A DNA stretch of 64,000 nt from DASRDU01 sp035560235 (GTDB taxonomy: Bacteria; Acidobacteriota; Blastocatellia; RBC074), in NCBI GenBank assembly GCA_035560235.1, contig DATMAG010000114.1, forward strand, positions 35,136-99,135. Reading direction: 5' to 3'. Positions 18,104-28,555 of this stretch are shown here, piece by piece. A program made the position numbers and the translations under genes. Position 1 is the first letter of the stretch. Each line of letters opens with the position of its first letter. The notes under the pieces were generated by a model that searched no databases, was not told the origin of the DNA, and worked only from the letters and a program-made list of their open reading frames with translations.

Positions 18104-21100
18104 ATGCAGGTTTTCTCCACAGGCTCGTTCATCAGTTTTTTGTCTGTGGCTCTGTCCAACCGGTCGGTAAGCTTCCAGGGGGAGACCCGGAAGGAGCAGA
18201 GGAACGAGTCTCTGAGCTTCACAGTTGCGCGTCACCTGTTCTGCCTCTGCCTGCTCGCCATTCTGACGGCGACCGGGTGGGCGCAGGCGCCGGTCGGAAC
18301 AATTTCCGGCACGGTCAACGATGAATCAGGCGCGGTCATCTCGAACGCCGCCATTACCATTCGCAACAAGACTACCGGAGCCGAGCGCAAACTGACCTCC
18401 GGCGCTGACGGCAATTTTTCGGCGGCAGCGCTGCCCGCCGGTGAATACGAAGTGGAAATTCAGGCTCCGGGCTTTCGCACCCTCAAGCGCGAAGCCACCG
18501 TCGCAACCGGCGCGGTTGTGACCATCGAGGCTCAGATGAAGGTCGGCCAGACGACCGAAATCGTGACAGTTGAGGCCGCGACGGCACAGATCAATTACGA
18601 ATCGCATTCGGTTGACGGCGTCATCACGCGCCAGAAGATTCAGGAACTGCCTCTGAACGGACGCAGCTTCCTGCAGCTCGCTTTCCTCGAACCCGGCGTG
18701 ACGGCCTCGCCCGGCACGACCTCGCAGTACAACTCGCTGTTTTCGGTCTCGATCCTTGGCGGCGAGTCGAACAAGACTGCAATCACTGTTGACGGCGGCA
18801 ACGTCCGCAACTCAATCGAAGGCAACACAGGCATGAACTTCTCTCAGGAAGTCGTGCAGGAGTTTCAGCTTTCATCCTCCAATTTTGATCTTTCGACCGG
18901 CATCACCAGTGTCGGCGCGGTCAACATTGTCACCCGCACCGGCGGCAATCAGTTTCACGGTTCAGGGTATTTCTTCTTCCGTGACCACAACATGGCCGCT
19001 TATCCGGCTCTCAGGCGCAACCCGGCCAATCCCGATCCGTTCTTTGCGCGCCGCAATCCGGGCGTCTGGGTCGGCGGCCCGATCATCCGGGACCGGCTCT
19101 TCTTCTTCACCAACTACGAGTACACGAATCAGTCCTCGGTAGTCACCTATGAGCCCAACCTGGCTTCGGCGAGCAGCCTCGCGGGCAACTTCGGCAGCCC
19201 TTATCGCGGCCACCTCTTCAGCACGCGCATTGACTGGAAGGCGACCGAGAAACACTCGGCCTTTCTGCGTTATTCGCACGATCAGAACAAGGGCTTCGGG
19301 CCGCAGGGCGGAGCCGTGCCGCAGTCGAACTGGCTGCAGAACCGGAATTTCTCGGATCAGGGCGTCCTCAACGTGACTTCGATTCTGAAGCCGTCGCTGA
19401 TCAATGATTTCCGTTTCAATCTCACCTACTGGCAGAATCGCAATCTCTTTGCTGATGAGGCGACCTGCCCGAACTGCGTCGGCCTCGGGTTCCCGCAGCT
19501 CAACATCAACGGCACGAACGTCACGGTCGGCAACACGTCGAACGCGACTCAGGGCCGCGACCTGCGGCGCTTCACGTTCCTCGATGTCGTGAGCTGGCAG
19601 AAAGGCTCGCACCGGATGCGCTTCGGCACCGAGTACGAATACGCGCCGGGCACGGGCTTCTGGGGCTACTGCGATCCGGCCTGCACCGTCGGGTTCTCGC
19701 CTGAGTTCATCAGGTCAGTTGTCCCGGCAGCTTTTGTGGCGGCGCTCTTCCCGAAACTGCCGACCACAATCCGCACCAATGATGATCTGCTCAATCTGCC
19801 GTTCGCCGGAGGCGTGGTCGGTGTCGGTGATCCGTCACAGCCGCCGCCGTACAACATTGACAAGGCGAAGCTGAACAAGCGGATTCGGTTCTTCGGCCAG
19901 GACACATGGAAGATCAGACCGAACTTCACACTCAATTACGGTCTGGCGTGGAATTTCGAAAGCACGCTCGTCAACCGCGATCTGGACAAGCCGAAGTATC
20001 TGGCGCCGCTTTATGGCAGCGACCTGAGTCCGACCGAGAATAATTACAAGAACTTCTCGCCGTCGCTTGGTCTGGCCTGGAATGTGGACAAGAGCAACAA
20101 GACGGTGGTGCGCGCGGGCGCGGGCATTTACTGGGATACGGAACTGCTCTGGCGGCGACTCGAAGAGCGCAGCTACATCGGCCCGCTCGGCAACGGGCGG
20201 CAGCAGGTTCCGCATACCGCTTTCACCAACATCTTCCCCGGCATTATCAATGTCGGGACGCAGCAGCCGGTGCCGATCGGCGCGTCGCTGCCGGCCAGCG
20301 GACAACTCACAAATCTGACGGTCGGCCAGTTTATGGAGATCTACCGGCAGCAGATCGCGGCGGTTACGCAGCGGCTGACGCCGAAGACTCTCGATCTCGC
20401 GGTGCGCGGCATTCAGATCGGCAAGTCAGCGGCGAATCTTTACCCGCACGATTATCCGGTGCAGCGCAGCTATCACATGAACATCGGCGTGCAGCGCCAG
20501 CTGACCAGCGACATGGTGCTGACGGTTGATTATGTGCGCCGCGTCTTCGTCAACACGCTGCTCGGCGCGCTGGATTACAATCGCTTCAACCGTTTCATCA
20601 ACGGCGTGCAGACGCCGGTGATTCCGCGCTGCACTTCGTCAGCTCAGGCCAGCGATCCGAACGCGCAGTGTTCGACCGGAGCCATCACCTTCTGGACGCC
20701 GGGAGGCCGGGGCGTTTACAACGGTCTGCTCGTCAAACTCGACAAGCGGTTCTCGAAACGCTACCTCTTCACGGCTTCCTACGCGCTGACCGGGCAGAGC
20801 GGCGTCAACGGGATTTCGAATCTTGATAACTGGTTCGAAACCTACGGCCCGCAGGGTTCGCGGCACATCCTGAACGTCTCGGCGCTCGCCGAACTGCCCT
20901 GGGGCTTCCAGGTCGGTTTCATCTCGGCGTTCTCAAGCCGCGGCCCGCTGATGCCGTCAGTCACGAGCGTGGATCTTGACGGTGATGGCACAACCACGAC
21001 GCCGATTCCCGGAGTTGACTACAACTGCTTCAACCGGGGATGCGGCAAGGACGATCTGGCCAAAGCGGTCGCGGCCTTCAACCAGCAGTATGCTGGCAAG

Positions 21101-21394
21101 AAGGATGCCCGCGGTCAGACCATCCCGACGCTGACGCTGCCGACGAATTATGAGTTCGGCGACAACTTCAGTTCGCAGGATATTCGCGTGACCAAGAGCT
21201 TCACCTGGCGCGACCGTTACAGGCTCTCGGTCTTTGGCGAAGTCTTCAACGTCTTCAACGTCGCCAATCTGGGCGGCTACAGCTTCAACCTCAACAACAC
21301 GGCCACGTTCGGCCAGCCGACCAACCGCGCCTCGCAGGTGTTCGGTTCCGGCGGCCCGCGTGCCGTGCAGATCGGTGGCCGGTTCAGTTTCTAA
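18104..21394 (+). CDS. Oar-like TonB-dependent receptor with carboxypeptidase-regulatory domain (2)
   Basis: A 1096-residue paralogue of the preceding receptor. ATG 18104 is set by an ideal AGGAGG (18091-18096) seven bases upstream, which gives an unusually long n-region of about 40 residues before the hydrophobic core LFCLCLLAILTATGWAQ. The regulatory Ig-like domain (TISGTVNDESGAVISNAAITI) is followed by plug motifs (DGVITRQKIQELPLNGRSFLQLAFLEPGV, NIVTRTGGNQFHGSGYFFFRDHN) and the barrel, ending QIGGRFSF. An ATG-less shorter start near the hydrophobic core is not obvious, so the long leader may be real. It ends just before a strong terminator. The ligand is unknown. Confidence 0.92.
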   Translation: MQVFSTGSFISFLSVALSNRSVSFQGETRKEQRNESLSFTVARHLFCLCLLAILTATGWAQAPVGTISGTVNDESGAVISNAAITIRNKTTGAERKLTSGADGNFSAAALPAGEYEVEIQAPGFRTLKREATVATGAVVTIEAQMKVGQTTEIVTVEAATAQINYESHSVDGVITRQKIQELPLNGRSFLQLAFLEPGVTASPGTTSQYNSLFSVSILGGESNKTAITVDGGNVRNSIEGNTGMNFSQEVVQEFQLSSSNFDLSTGITSVGAVNIVTRTGGNQFHGSGYFFFRDHNMAAYPALRRNPANPDPFFARRNPGVWVGGPIIRDRLFFFTNYEYTNQSSVVTYEPNLASASSLAGNFGSPYRGHLFSTRIDWKATEKHSAFLRYSHDQNKGFGPQGGAVPQSNWLQNRNFSDQGVLNVTSILKPSLINDFRFNLTYWQNRNLFADEATCPNCVGLGFPQLNINGTNVTVGNTSNATQGRDLRRFTFLDVVSWQKGSHRMRFGTEYEYAPGTGFWGYCDPACTVGFSPEFIRSVVPAAFVAALFPKLPTTIRTNDDLLNLPFAGGVVGVGDPSQPPPYNIDKAKLNKRIRFFGQDTWKIRPNFTLNYGLAWNFESTLVNRDLDKPKYLAPLYGSDLSPTENNYKNFSPSLGLAWNVDKSNKTVVRAGAGIYWDTELLWRRLEERSYIGPLGNGRQQVPHTAFTNIFPGIINVGTQQPVPIGASLPASGQLTNLTVGQFMEIYRQQIAAVTQRLTPKTLDLAVRGIQIGKSAANLYPHDYPVQRSYHMNIGVQRQLTSDMVLTVDYVRRVFVNTLLGALDYNRFNRFINGVQTPVIPRCTSSAQASDPNAQCSTGAITFWTPGGRGVYNGLLVKLDKRFSKRYLFTASYALTGQSGVNGISNLDNWFETYGPQGSRHILNVSALAELPWGFQVGFISAFSSRGPLMPSVTSVDLDGDGTTTTPIPGVDYNCFNRGCGKDDLAKAVAAFNQQYAGKKDARGQTIPTLTLPTNYEFGDNFSSQDIRVTKSFTWRDRYRLSVFGEVFNVFNVANLGGYSFNLNNTATFGQPTNRASQVFGSGGPRAVQIGGRFSF

Positions 21395-21421
21395 GCCGGT
21401 CAGCAGTTCTCAATCAGGATG

Positions 21422-21473
21422 CGCAGGGAGCGCGGCAGTAATTCGCCGCGCTCCCTGCGGGTGTTTGTTTTAT
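21422..21473 (+). terminator. Rho-independent terminator after second receptor
   Basis: A 15-bp perfect stem, 21422-21436 with 21445-21459 (CGCAGGGAGCGCGGC and its complement), with an 8-base loop is followed by GTGTTTGTTTTATT. It lies 27 bases after the receptor stop and has the classic intrinsic terminator form, so the third receptor probably has its own promoter. Confidence 0.85.
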
Positions 21474-21672
21474 TCAGGAGCGGTCAGATCAACGATGTAA
21501 AGTAATCATTCCTGTTTTACCTGTGGGAGACCCGGGTAATGAAAAGACAGCCTTACAATTCATTCTTCCTGCCTCAGGCGCATCTTCCTGCCGCGATCTT
21601 TCTGCGTTACCGCCCCGGTCTCAAAAGCATCTTCGATCCCAGCACCATCAACACCACAAAGGAGGAAGTCCT

Positions 21673-24600
21673 ATGCGCGGACCCGTCAGATATTCGTTGA
21701 TCTTCTCTCTCCTCGTGAGCCTGTTTGCGCTCGCGGGGATGGCTCAGGTGCCGACCGGCACCATTCGCGGCACCGTGACAGACCCGTCTAAAGCCGTCGT
21801 TCCCAGCGCGACGGTGACAGTCAAAAACAAGGGCACCGGCGCTGAACGCAAAGTCACGACCAATGCTTCGGGTGAGTTTCAGGTTCCAACTCTCCCGCCA
21901 GGCGAGTATGAAGTGAGAGTCACCGCGAGCGGCTTCAAGACCGGGCAGAGTGACGTGACGCTGCAGGTCGGCGAGAGCCTCACGGCTGATTTTGACCTGC
22001 AGGTCGGCCAGGCGTCAGAAACCGTCGTCGTCACTGCTGAGACACCGGCCATCAACACGACCGATTTCAAGATTGACGGCGTCGTCAATCGCAGGCAGAT
22101 TGAGAGCCTGCCGCTCAACGGGCGCAACTTCCTGCAACTCGCGATGCTCGAACCGGGCGTAGCGGTGGAATCCGTGGACAATCCGGGCACCAGCCCGAAC
22201 AACTTCTTCCGCGTTTCGATTGCCGGCGCTTCGCAGGCGCTGACGCGCATATCGGTGGACGGCGCGACGATCAATGATCGCGTGACCGGCGGCACGGCGC
22301 AGAACTTCTCGCAGGAGACTGTGCAGGAGTTTCAGATTTCAACCTTCAACTTCGATCCCTCGACCAGCGTCACGGGCGTTGGTTCGGTCAACGTCGTCTC
22401 GCGCAGCGGCACGAACGATTTTCACGGGTCGGCCTTCTTCTATTTCCGCGATCACAATCTTTCGGCCTATCCGAGCCTGAAGCGCGACCCGCGCCGGATT
22501 ATTGATCCGAGCCGCGAGGATCCGTTCTTTGCGCGACGGCAGGGCGGCGGTTCGATTGGCGGGCCGATCAAAAAGGACAAGCTGTTCTTCTTCTTCAACA
22601 TTGAAAACAACAATCAGCGCGGCGTCGTGCCGGTGGCCAACAACAATCCGATCTTTTCACAGTTCGATTCGGCCCCCTCAAATCCACTCCACGCGCGCCA
22701 GGCCAACATCAAATTCGATTACCGGTACAACGAGAAGCACAGCGGCTTCATGCGCTTTTCGAGCGACAACAATGACAACTACAACACGGCCAACGGCACC
22801 TTCCTGCCGTCAAACTGGGTAGTCACGAAGAACATCTCGACCCAGGGCCTCGGCGGAATCACCTCGGTCTTCACGCCAAAGATCATCAATGATTTTCGTT
22901 ACTCCTACGGGTACTACAGCGGTCGGCTGAAGATTCCCACCTCCAGCGATTGTACTGACCCGGTCGTCTGCATCGGTCTTGGCGGCGCGCAGTACCGCAC
23001 GACGCTCGGCAGCTTCGTCATCGGCAACAACCTGAACACTCCGCAGAACCGCATCCTGCGCACCTATCAGATGACCGACACGCTCTCGTGGCAGAAAGGC
23101 ACTCACCGCGTCCGTTTCGGCGGCGAGTGGGAGCATTTTTACGGGCGCGGAAGCTGGGAGTACATCAAACCGGCGCTGATCGTGCTGTGGGATCCGCTGC
23201 ACCTTGCAGCGTTTGCGCAGGCTGCTCCGAGCGTCTATGGCCCGGTCTATGCAGCCCTGCCTGACAGCCTCAAGCTGAACGCCACCGGAACAGGGCCGCT
23301 CAAGCCCGGACTGCTGCCGACGGTGGCTGATCTGCAGAAGCTTCCGGTCTATTCGGTGCTGTTTGGCATTGGCGATGGCGGGCAGCCGCAGAACTATCGT
23401 CAGCCGCAGGCTTCGCACAACAACCGTTATCGCCTCTTTGCGGCTGATCAGTGGCGGGTCAGAGATAACCTGACGATCAGTTACGCGCTGGCCTGGTCGT
23501 TTGAGGACAACCTGCTCAATCACGATCTTGACCGTCCGGCCATCCTCAAGCCCATCCTGAGTGACCTGAGCGCGCCGCGCAAGGATATGAACAACTTCGA
23601 TCCGAGCCTGGGCTTTGCCTGGAGCCTGCGGGGCGGCAGGACAGTGATTCGCGGCGGCGGCGGAATCTTCCACGACTCGAACCTGTTCTGGACGCGACTG
23701 GTCGAGCGCGCCTACACCGGGCCATCGGGCAACGGGCGTTACATTATTCCCGGCACCTTCTTCAATCCGAGTCTGGATAACACGGCGCTGCCCAATCCGG
23801 CGATTACCGGGACCACAATCATCAACAACCTTTCCCTTTACCAGGCCGCACTCAGCGGGTTCTTCGGAAACGGAACCGACCTCTCGGTGCGTGGCCTCGA
23901 ACGAATCAAGACCACAGGCAATATCGGCTTCGGCGCCATCTTCAGCCCGGACACGACCATCGCCTACTCAGGCCAGACCACCTTCGGCGTGCAGCACGAA
24001 CTGGCGCGCAATCTGGTCGTGCAGGCCGACTTCGTGATGCGTCGCGCGGTTCACATCGGTGGCTTGTTCGATACGTTCAAGTACGATGCGAACCGTTATG
24101 ATCGCGCCGCTTCGCTTGGCGGACCGATCATTCCGAAATGCACCGGGGCGCAGGTCCTCGATCCGAAAGCCATCTGTTCAAATGGCGCGATCAATATTTC
24201 GATCAGCGGCGCGAATTACCGCTATACGGGACTCCACGTGAAAGTGGACAGGCGTTTCAATGAGCGTTACCTCTTCACGGCGTCCTACGCCCTGTCGAAG
24301 TACACCGGCTTCAACGGCGTCAACAATCCGGACAACTTCTTCCAGACCGATGGCTATCAGGGGTCTGACCGGCGTCACCGCTTCACCTTCAGCGGCGTGA
24401 TGGAACTGCCCAAATACGGCGGCGACAACGCCTTCCTGCGCGGCGCGTTCAATACCTGGCAGGTTTCACTCATCTCGCAGATCGTGAGCAAACCGCCACT
24501 GACCGTCTCGATCAGCAGCATTGATCCGACGGGGCAGGGGATCAACTTCTTCACTTTGCCCGGGACGAATGTGAACAGCGTCGGACGCACCGTCAGCATT

Positions 24601-24945
24601 GATGACCTGCCGAAGCTGGTTGCGCAGTACAACCAGACTCTCGCGGGCACGAAGACGCTGCGGGGTCAGACCTATCCGACGATTACCCTGCCAGCGAGCT
24701 ACGACAACGGCGACACCTTCGTCTCACAGGACCTCCGTCTGACGCGAATCGTCCGCCTCAGGGAGAGCATTCAGCTTCAGTTGATCGGTGAGGTCTTCAA
24801 TCTCTTCAACTTTGCAAATCACGCCGGTTTCGGCGGCGATCTGCGTAACCCGAACACGTTCGGCCAGGCGAGCAGTTACGCCACCGGCGTCTTCGGCACG
24901 GGCGGGCCGCGCGCCTTCCAGTTTGCGGCGCGCTTCCAGTTCTGA
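21673..24945 (+). CDS. Oar-like TonB-dependent receptor with carboxypeptidase-regulatory domain (3)
   Basis: A 1090-residue outer-membrane receptor, third in the tandem array. The ATG at 21673 follows GGAGGA with good spacing and opens a signal peptide (YSLIFSLLVSLFALAGMAQ); the frame is open further upstream but that part is not protein-like. Domain order is the same: carboxypeptidase-regulatory domain (TIRGTVTDPSKAVVPSATVTV), plug (DGVVNRRQIESLPLNGRNFLQLAMLEPGV, NVVSRSGTNDFHGSAFFYFRDHN) and barrel ending FAARFQF. The barrel loops differ from those of the other two copies, suggesting different ligands. It precedes the regulatory/TPR protein gene, a pairing common in Acidobacteriota. Confidence 0.92.
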   Translation: MRGPVRYSLIFSLLVSLFALAGMAQVPTGTIRGTVTDPSKAVVPSATVTVKNKGTGAERKVTTNASGEFQVPTLPPGEYEVRVTASGFKTGQSDVTLQVGESLTADFDLQVGQASETVVVTAETPAINTTDFKIDGVVNRRQIESLPLNGRNFLQLAMLEPGVAVESVDNPGTSPNNFFRVSIAGASQALTRISVDGATINDRVTGGTAQNFSQETVQEFQISTFNFDPSTSVTGVGSVNVVSRSGTNDFHGSAFFYFRDHNLSAYPSLKRDPRRIIDPSREDPFFARRQGGGSIGGPIKKDKLFFFFNIENNNQRGVVPVANNNPIFSQFDSAPSNPLHARQANIKFDYRYNEKHSGFMRFSSDNNDNYNTANGTFLPSNWVVTKNISTQGLGGITSVFTPKIINDFRYSYGYYSGRLKIPTSSDCTDPVVCIGLGGAQYRTTLGSFVIGNNLNTPQNRILRTYQMTDTLSWQKGTHRVRFGGEWEHFYGRGSWEYIKPALIVLWDPLHLAAFAQAAPSVYGPVYAALPDSLKLNATGTGPLKPGLLPTVADLQKLPVYSVLFGIGDGGQPQNYRQPQASHNNRYRLFAADQWRVRDNLTISYALAWSFEDNLLNHDLDRPAILKPILSDLSAPRKDMNNFDPSLGFAWSLRGGRTVIRGGGGIFHDSNLFWTRLVERAYTGPSGNGRYIIPGTFFNPSLDNTALPNPAITGTTIINNLSLYQAALSGFFGNGTDLSVRGLERIKTTGNIGFGAIFSPDTTIAYSGQTTFGVQHELARNLVVQADFVMRRAVHIGGLFDTFKYDANRYDRAASLGGPIIPKCTGAQVLDPKAICSNGAINISISGANYRYTGLHVKVDRRFNERYLFTASYALSKYTGFNGVNNPDNFFQTDGYQGSDRRHRFTFSGVMELPKYGGDNAFLRGAFNTWQVSLISQIVSKPPLTVSISSIDPTGQGINFFTLPGTNVNSVGRTVSIDDLPKLVAQYNQTLAGTKTLRGQTYPTITLPASYDNGDTFVSQDLRLTRIVRLRESIQLQLIGEVFNLFNFANHAGFGGDLRNPNTFGQASSYATGVFGTGGPRAFQFAARFQF

Positions 24946-24991
24946 GCACTGGCGCAGGCTGCTGACAACGGCCTGCGCTCAGGCAACAATT

Positions 24992-25029
24992 GAAAGCCGG
25001 GGACGGAGCATCTGCTGTCTCCGGCTTTC
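24992..25029 (+). terminator. imperfect hairpin between receptor 3 and TPR gene
   Basis: GAAAGCCGG (24992-25000) pairs with CCGGCTTTC (25021-25029), and the stem can continue imperfectly inward. ATTTTC follows the stem. It may terminate or attenuate transcription 27 bases upstream of the next start codon. Confidence 0.5.
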
Positions 25030-25055
25030 GATTTTCAAATCGGACGGCATCAACC

Positions 25056-26060
25056 ATGCTGAAGCAGACCTGTCTTATTTCGCTCAGTCTGTGCTTCGCC
25101 CTGACCTGTCCGGCGCTGGCGCAGCAGGGGGCGATTCACGGCAAGGTGCGCAATCAGTCAGGAGCCACGCTCAACGGCGTGATCGTCGAGTTGTGGCAGA
25201 GCGGCAGCAACCTCAGTCAGACAGTGACCAGCACTGAAGGCGATTTCTATTTCAGCGGCCTCGTGCCTGCCGTTTACGAGATTGTCATTACACATCAGGG
25301 TTATCAGCGCGTTTCGGAGCGGGCCGTTTTTCGTCTGCCCGGCAATATGAATCAGCGCGAAATTGTTGAAGTGGAAATCAGGCTGGTGCCGCTTGAGCGC
25401 GAAAATTCAGGCGCGCTGCCCGGCACCAGTTTCGCGCAGGAGGTCCCTCCCGCCGCGCGCGAAGCCTTTGAAAAGGGCGTGGCCAGCCTGAAGGAGGGAA
25501 AATCAGCCGACGGAATCGCGGCGCTTGAGGAGGCGATCAGAATCTTCCCTGATTACTTCAACGCGCATTTCGCGCTCGGCACTGAATACAGTCGCCTGAA
25601 CAGGCTGGATGAAGCGGTCAGAGCGCTTGAGCGCGCCCGCGCCATCAATGATCGTGACGGGCGCGTCTGGCAGATGTTCGGCATCATTATGGCGCGGCGT
25701 GAAAAATTCATGGTCGCTGAATATGCCTTTCGGCAGGCCACTGAGCGCGACCCGGCCAACGCACAGGTGCGCTTTTCACGCGGCCTGACGCTGATTGAAC
25801 TCGGCCTCAGAGCGGCTGACGAGGAGCGGCAGCAGAGATTCAGTGAGGCTGAACGGGAACTGAACCGGGCGCTTGAACTGAGCAGCCGGAAGCTCTCTGC
25901 CGCCTGGCTTCACCTCGCGCGCATTCACGAACTGCGCAGCGAGCGGCAGCAGGCAGCGAAGATGCTGGAAACCTATCTGAAATCGCAGCCCGACGATAAG
26001 AATGCGCCCGCCATCCGCGAGGCGATTCTGAAGCTGAAAGGCCCGAAAACAGGGCAGTGA
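25056..26060 (+). CDS. secreted carboxypeptidase-regulatory/TPR protein
   Basis: A 334-residue exported protein. ATG 25056 opens a signal peptide (LISLSLCFALTCPALAQ). Residues about 22-100 form a carboxypeptidase-regulatory-like Ig domain (AIHGKVRNQSGATLNGVIVELW, then EGDFYFSGLVPAVYEIVITHQGYQ). The rest consists of TPR helices (AREAFEKGVASLKEGKSADG, FNAHFALGTEYSRLNRLDEAV and further repeats). I infer that it is a periplasmic or outer-membrane-associated partner of the receptors just upstream, because it shares the Ig-like domain and such pairs recur in Acidobacteriota. No lipobox is visible. The partner role is an inference from context. Confidence 0.82.
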   Translation: MLKQTCLISLSLCFALTCPALAQQGAIHGKVRNQSGATLNGVIVELWQSGSNLSQTVTSTEGDFYFSGLVPAVYEIVITHQGYQRVSERAVFRLPGNMNQREIVEVEIRLVPLERENSGALPGTSFAQEVPPAAREAFEKGVASLKEGKSADGIAALEEAIRIFPDYFNAHFALGTEYSRLNRLDEAVRALERARAINDRDGRVWQMFGIIMARREKFMVAEYAFRQATERDPANAQVRFSRGLTLIELGLRAADEERQQRFSEAERELNRALELSSRKLSAAWLHLARIHELRSERQQAAKMLETYLKSQPDDKNAPAIREAILKLKGPKTGQ

Positions 26061-26194
26061 GCGGCCCGCGCCATCACATTGGCGCCATCAACCAGGTACA
26101 CAACTGCCTCAGCAGAGTATCAGCCGCGAACAAATCCGGACACTGCCAGCAGCACTGGGGAACTGAGATATTGAATGGATCAGGTTTACAGCGG

Positions 26195-26280
26195 GAGACG
26201 GTGCCGGGAGTTCCGGCTTCAGCTGGCTGTCCTGCACTTCAGATCAGACCAGCTGAAGCTGGAACTCCCAACACCGTCTC
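26195..26280. repeat. 32-bp inverted repeat (large stem-loop)
   Basis: The arms 26195-26226 and 26249-26280 match in 29 of 32 positions and enclose a 22-base loop, in the gap between the convergent TPR and subtilase genes. On a minus-strand transcript two of the three mismatches become G-U pairs, so the structure is more stable downstream of the subtilase, whose stop lies 47 bases away. It is probably a terminator or an intergenic palindromic repeat. The rest of the 266-base gap holds nothing I recognise. Confidence 0.7.
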
Positions 26281-26326
26281 TTCGGAAAAGTGTTTTCACT
26301 CAGTGACTCTGCGCTCGAAGATCGTT

Positions 26327-27484
<1,158 letters not shown>

Positions 27485-27615
27485 CTGAGCCTCTCTGACC
27501 TCCTCTGGTGGCAGTCCCGGCAATCTAACACGCTCCCGGCTGATTTGTCAGTTGCGGCGCAGTGGTGGCGAGCCTTGCTGCAAACCGTGCCGGTTCGTTA
27601 CTATCTGAAATTGTT

Positions 27616-28431
27616 ATGGCAGTAAAAGACGCAAAAGAGCAGGCATATCTCTACGACCTTTTCATCGTCCCCGGCTGGCGCGAGGTCTTTGACGAGATGG
27701 TGGACGAAGAGGTCGCCGTGCCGAAGCAGGGGCGCGTGCTTGACGCTGAATGCGGCACCGGCGGTTACGCGGTCGCGCTCGCGGCAAAGCTCGGCGCTGA
27801 TTCAGAAGTCGTCGGTGTGGACAGTTCGCCGGAGCGGCTTGAAATCGCGCGCGGCAAGGCCGAGATGCAGAAGGTAAATAATGTCAGCTTCACGCGCGGC
27901 GGGCTGGAAGACTCCGGTCAGGCTGATGACGACTTTGATCTGGTGATTGCCGATGCGTCAATGCACAGGCCGGAGCGCATGGGAGCTGTGTTCAATGAAC
28001 TCGCGCGCGTCGCCCGTCCGGGGGCCACGGTCGCGGTCAAGCTGACCACGCGCGGCAGCTTCGATGAATTCTTTTCGATCTTCTGGGAAGCGCTGCACGA
28101 GGCCGGGCTGGATGACCTGACGCCGCAGCTTGAAGCCCTGATTACCGAGCGGCTGACAACTGACGATGCGGAACATCTGGCGCGCCAGGCGGGCCTGCGC
28201 CACGTGCGCAGCGTGACGCAGAAGGAGCGCTTCGATTACGCCGACGCAAGATCATTCTTCAGCGCGCCGCTGATTGAAAGTTCCTTTCTTGCTGAGTGGC
28301 TCGCCATTCTGCCGAATGAGGACGAAGCCGGACGCGTGCGTCAGAAACTCTCGAAGATCATTGACCGCGAACGACACCACATGGATTTTGACGTTTCAAT
28401 CAAGGCCACGCTCGTCATCGGACAGAAGTAA
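27616..28431 (+). CDS. class I SAM-dependent methyltransferase
   Basis: A 271-residue Rossmann-fold methyltransferase. Motif I is VLDAECGTGGYAVALA, with DAEC in place of the usual D-x-G-C; next come VVGVDSSPERLEIARGKAE and the acidic FDLVIADASMHRPERMGAVFNELARVARPG. The C-terminal 80 residues are helical and unassigned. ATG 27616 is preferred because the upstream in-frame extension is not conserved-looking. The substrate cannot be predicted. It stands alone between the divergent subtilase and the oxidoreductase. Confidence 0.82.
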   Translation: MAVKDAKEQAYLYDLFIVPGWREVFDEMVDEEVAVPKQGRVLDAECGTGGYAVALAAKLGADSEVVGVDSSPERLEIARGKAEMQKVNNVSFTRGGLEDSGQADDDFDLVIADASMHRPERMGAVFNELARVARPGATVAVKLTTRGSFDEFFSIFWEALHEAGLDDLTPQLEALITERLTTDDAEHLARQAGLRHVRSVTQKERFDYADARSFFSAPLIESSFLAEWLAILPNEDEAGRVRQKLSKIIDRERHHMDFDVSIKATLVIGQK

Positions 28432-28478
28432 TCTGCCCGAATCAAAGACCGGTTAGGGCTGATTGACCAGCGGTTCTG

Positions 28479-28520
28479 ATTTGTGCGGATTCGTGTCCAT
28501 TCGTGGCTCATCTCTCCAGG
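28479..28520. repeat. TTCGTG-type dispersed repeat copy
   Basis: The spacer before the oxidoreductase gene contains GATTCGTGTCCATTCGTGG (28488-28506), a pair of TTCGTG units with a 5-base spacer. Similar units occur near 36489, 40439-40593 and 42011-42041. It is not coding. Confidence 0.5.
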
Positions 28521-28555
28521 TTTGACCACTACCATTTCCAGAAAGGTGACACCCT

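Noticed and set aside
22810..23673. A long antisense frame inside the third receptor gene
   Set aside because: Similar long antisense frames occur opposite all three receptors; their composition is not protein-like and no motif is seen.
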